This document shows positions 4,244-5,601 of a stretch of DNA of 5,601 nt, piece after piece. The translations under genes were made by a program, and so were the position numbers. Under the pieces are notes generated by a model. The model worked only from the letters and a program-made list of their open reading frames with translations. It ran no database searches and was not told where the DNA came from. Each line of letters begins with the position of its first letter. The stretch's first letter is position 1. Location: NCBI GenBank assembly GCA_003135035.1, contig PLDE01000131.1, forward strand, positions 1 through 5,601, read 5' to 3'. The stretch comes from Candidatus Dormiibacterota bacterium. GTDB lineage: Bacteria; Chloroflexota; Dormibacteria; Aeolococcales; Bog-877.

Positions 4244-5601
4244 GTGAGTGAGACAGGCCGGGTCGGGGCCTTGGCAACCCGCCCGGGAAGGCATTTCCGG
4301 CTCGGTGCCCTTGGCGATGTCAGCCTGCTGCTGACGGTCACATTGGCGCTGGGCTTCGCCTTCTGGCCGGCCACCCCCACGGTTCTGGCCGCCTCGGCGG
4401 TGACCATCACCACCCCCAGCTCCGCCAGTTCCCCGCCCAACGCCACCGTCGGGAGCAGTTACTCCTTCGCTCTGAACGCCAGCGGTGGGGATGGACAGTA
4501 CACCTGGTCGATTGCGAGCGGGGGGCTGCCGCCGGGTCTGGCTCTGAGCACGTCAGGAGTGATCTCCGGGACGCCGACGGTGGTCAGCAAGAACGGCACC
4601 TTCGTCGCCGCGGTCCGAAGTGGCGGAGAGGCAGCCAGCCAAGCCTTCACGATTTGGGCCAATCCCGCGCCACCTTCGCCGTTCGGACCGGGCTACTGCG
4701 TCAGCTTCGGGGCCGGCCACATCTCCGCTGCGGCGGCCGCCAATCTCCCCAACTTTGATGGCGTTTATGCCTGCGGCCCCTACTACACGCCGGCGGCGGG
4801 CACGCCCTACGACGAGGACGGGAACACCTCCTTTCAATGCGTCGAGCTGTCGGCTCGATTCCTCTCCGCCATCTACGGGATCACGCTCGGATTCGGCAAG
4901 AGCTACCAGGGCAATTCGGTCAACGGCTGGAACCTGGTGGCCTACATCGGCTCCAAGTACGGAATTCCCATCGGGGAGCCGGGCGCGAACAGTAACGTGC
5001 CCCAACCCGGGGACATCATGAGCTTTGGACCAGGCGGCGTGACCGGCTCGGCAGGGCACACCGCCGTGGTGATCAAGTCGAACCCGGGTTCCTTCGTGAT
5101 CATGAGCGAGAACATGAGCAACGCCATCCAGGACGGAACGTCAGGAGAGCAACTGGTCTACGTCAACGGTGAGCACCCGAGCTCAGTGGAGTTCGCCCGC
5201 TCGCTGTCTGGGGGTTACACCGGAGTCTGGACCACCGCCTCCTGGCTGGAACTGGCTGGCACCGTGCCGACGCCGACCGCCAGCGCCAACGCCCTGCCAA
5301 CTCCGGCGGTAAGCCCACCCCAGACGGCGCGGATCTTCGAGATCACCACGGCGAGCACCCCCACCGTCCCACCCAACGCGACCGTGGGCCGGCCCTACTC
5401 CTTCACCCTCGCGGCGACCGCCGGCTTCGAGGGGCCTTACCTCTGGTCCCTGGCCAAGGGGAGCCTTCCTCCCGGTCTGACCCTGCGCAAAGACGGTGTC
5501 ATTTCCGGCACCCCGAGAGCGGTCAGTCGCGGCCGCCCGGTCACCGTGGCGGTGAGCGACGCTTCCTCCCGCAAGGCGGAGAAGGACTTCACCATCTGGG
5601 C
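4244..5601 (+). CDS. Secreted CHAP-domain protein with putative Ig modules (partial, runs off the right edge)
   Basis: 452 complete codons are visible and the frame is open to the edge. CHAP domains are papain-fold cysteine amidases or endopeptidases that usually cut peptidoglycan. Residues 1-20 are basic (RPGRHFRLG), 25-40 are hydrophobic ([16 protein letters not shown]), and LAASA near 48-52 looks like a signal-peptidase site, so export is likely. Module 1 (about 53-139) is a putative Ig domain (He_PIG type) with [17 protein letters not shown]. The CHAP domain (about 150-335) has Cys199 in [10 protein letters not shown], His272 in GHTAVV and Glu289 in MSEN as the probable triad; QPGDIMSF (254-261) is typical. 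Cys152 and Cys177 may form a disulphide. A Pro/Thr-rich linker (341-360) leads to module 2 (about 365 to the edge), a second copy with [17 protein letters not shown]. The GTG start is preceded by AGGG at 6-base spacing; TTG at 4226 is an alternative but lies further from the signal sequence. The target could be the cell's own wall in remodelling, or another bacterium's; the sequence does not say. No immunity-type gene is next to it. Confidence 0.9.
   Translation, partial: MSETGRVGALATRPGRHFRLGALGDVSLLLTVTLALGFAFWPATPTVLAASAVTITTPSSASSPPNATVGSSYSFALNASGGDGQYTWSIASGGLPPGLALSTSGVISGTPTVVSKNGTFVAAVRSGGEAASQAFTIWANPAPPSPFGPGYCVSFGAGHISAAAAANLPNFDGVYACGPYYTPAAGTPYDEDGNTSFQCVELSARFLSAIYGITLGFGKSYQGNSVNGWNLVAYIGSKYGIPIGEPGANSNVPQPGDIMSFGPGGVTGSAGHTAVVIKSNPGSFVIMSENMSNAIQDGTSGEQLVYVNGEHPSSVEFARSLSGGYTGVWTTASWLELAGTVPTPTASANALPTPAVSPPQTARIFEITTASTPTVPPNATVGRPYSFTLAATAGFEGPYLWSLAKGSLPPGLTLRKDGVISGTPRAVSRGRPVTVAVSDASSRKAEKDFTIW
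4403..4660 (+). repeat. Putative Ig module, copy 1
   Basis: This encodes about residues 54-139 of the CHAP protein: [37 protein letters not shown] and FTIWA in order. Every one of these blocks recurs in the same order in copy 2 with only a one-residue length difference before the TWS/LWS block, which shows an internal duplication. Such modules usually act as spacers or bind wall carbohydrate. Confidence 0.8.
5336..5601 (+). repeat. Putative Ig module, copy 2 (reaches the window edge)
   Basis: This encodes residues 365 to the edge: [36 protein letters not shown] and FTIWA. It is colinear with copy 1, ending at the same TIWA motif exactly where the window stops. Since copy 1 is followed by the CHAP domain, something else, possibly more modules or another catalytic domain, may follow here. 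Confidence 0.8.

Noticed and set aside
3970..4446. 158-residue open frame on the minus strand
   Set aside because: It overlaps the N-terminus and signal peptide of the well-supported CHAP gene, and its translation is rich in Pro, Ser and Arg with no recognisable domain.
4553..5059. 168-residue open frame on the minus strand
   Set aside because: It lies wholly inside the CHAP domain coding sequence on the opposite strand; its composition is that of a GC-rich shadow frame.
1..5601. CRISPR array, tRNA or rRNA genes
   Set aside because: I looked for regularly spaced direct repeats and for tRNA-like cloverleaf or TTCGA-type motifs in the gene-free gaps and saw none that hold up.

Overview
The window is GC-rich. 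Its short intergenic gaps, -10-like boxes placed 6-9 bases before start codons, and protein families (a TacA/TacT-like toxin-antitoxin pair, a DUF664-type DinB protein, a CHAP protein with putative Ig modules) suggest an actinomycete or a related high-GC Terrabacteria lineage such as Dormibacterota. This is inferred from family habit; no marker gene is present, so the phylum is not fixed.

Left third (1-1875) looks accessory. It opens with a sequence resembling an insertion-sequence end. A 49-residue protein follows on the + strand and converges, 3 bases apart, on a two-gene minus-strand operon: a DUF1778/TacA-like ribbon-helix-helix antitoxin (732-1040) and a GNAT toxin of the TacT/AtaT type (201-719). 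The toxin most likely starts at a CTG codon, in the same frame as the antitoxin and 12 bases after its stop. Inverted repeats upstream of the antitoxin form a plausible operator. Next come a frameshifted remnant of a helix-turn-helix transposase (1181-1374), a stretch with no gene, and a possible 70-residue minus-strand gene with a well-formed promoter.

Middle (1876-3894): a 336-residue regulator with a C-terminal ArsR-type winged helix and a long N-terminal region I cannot name; the decayed start of a DUF664/DinB-like gene on the minus strand; and an intact DUF664/DinB-family gene on the plus strand, followed by a strong stem-loop.

Right third (3895-5601): about 350 bases without a gene but with several hairpins, then a secreted CHAP-domain (NlpC/P60-like cysteine peptidase fold) protein whose catalytic domain lies between two copies of a putative Ig module. 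This gene runs off the right edge.

The clearest functional unit is the toxin-antitoxin operon. The regulator, the DinB protein and the CHAP protein look like separate transcription units, and nothing in the sequence ties them into one pathway. I did not find a clearly new multi-gene system. The least explained items are the N-terminal domain of the regulator, the unusual toxin start and the two small proteins.
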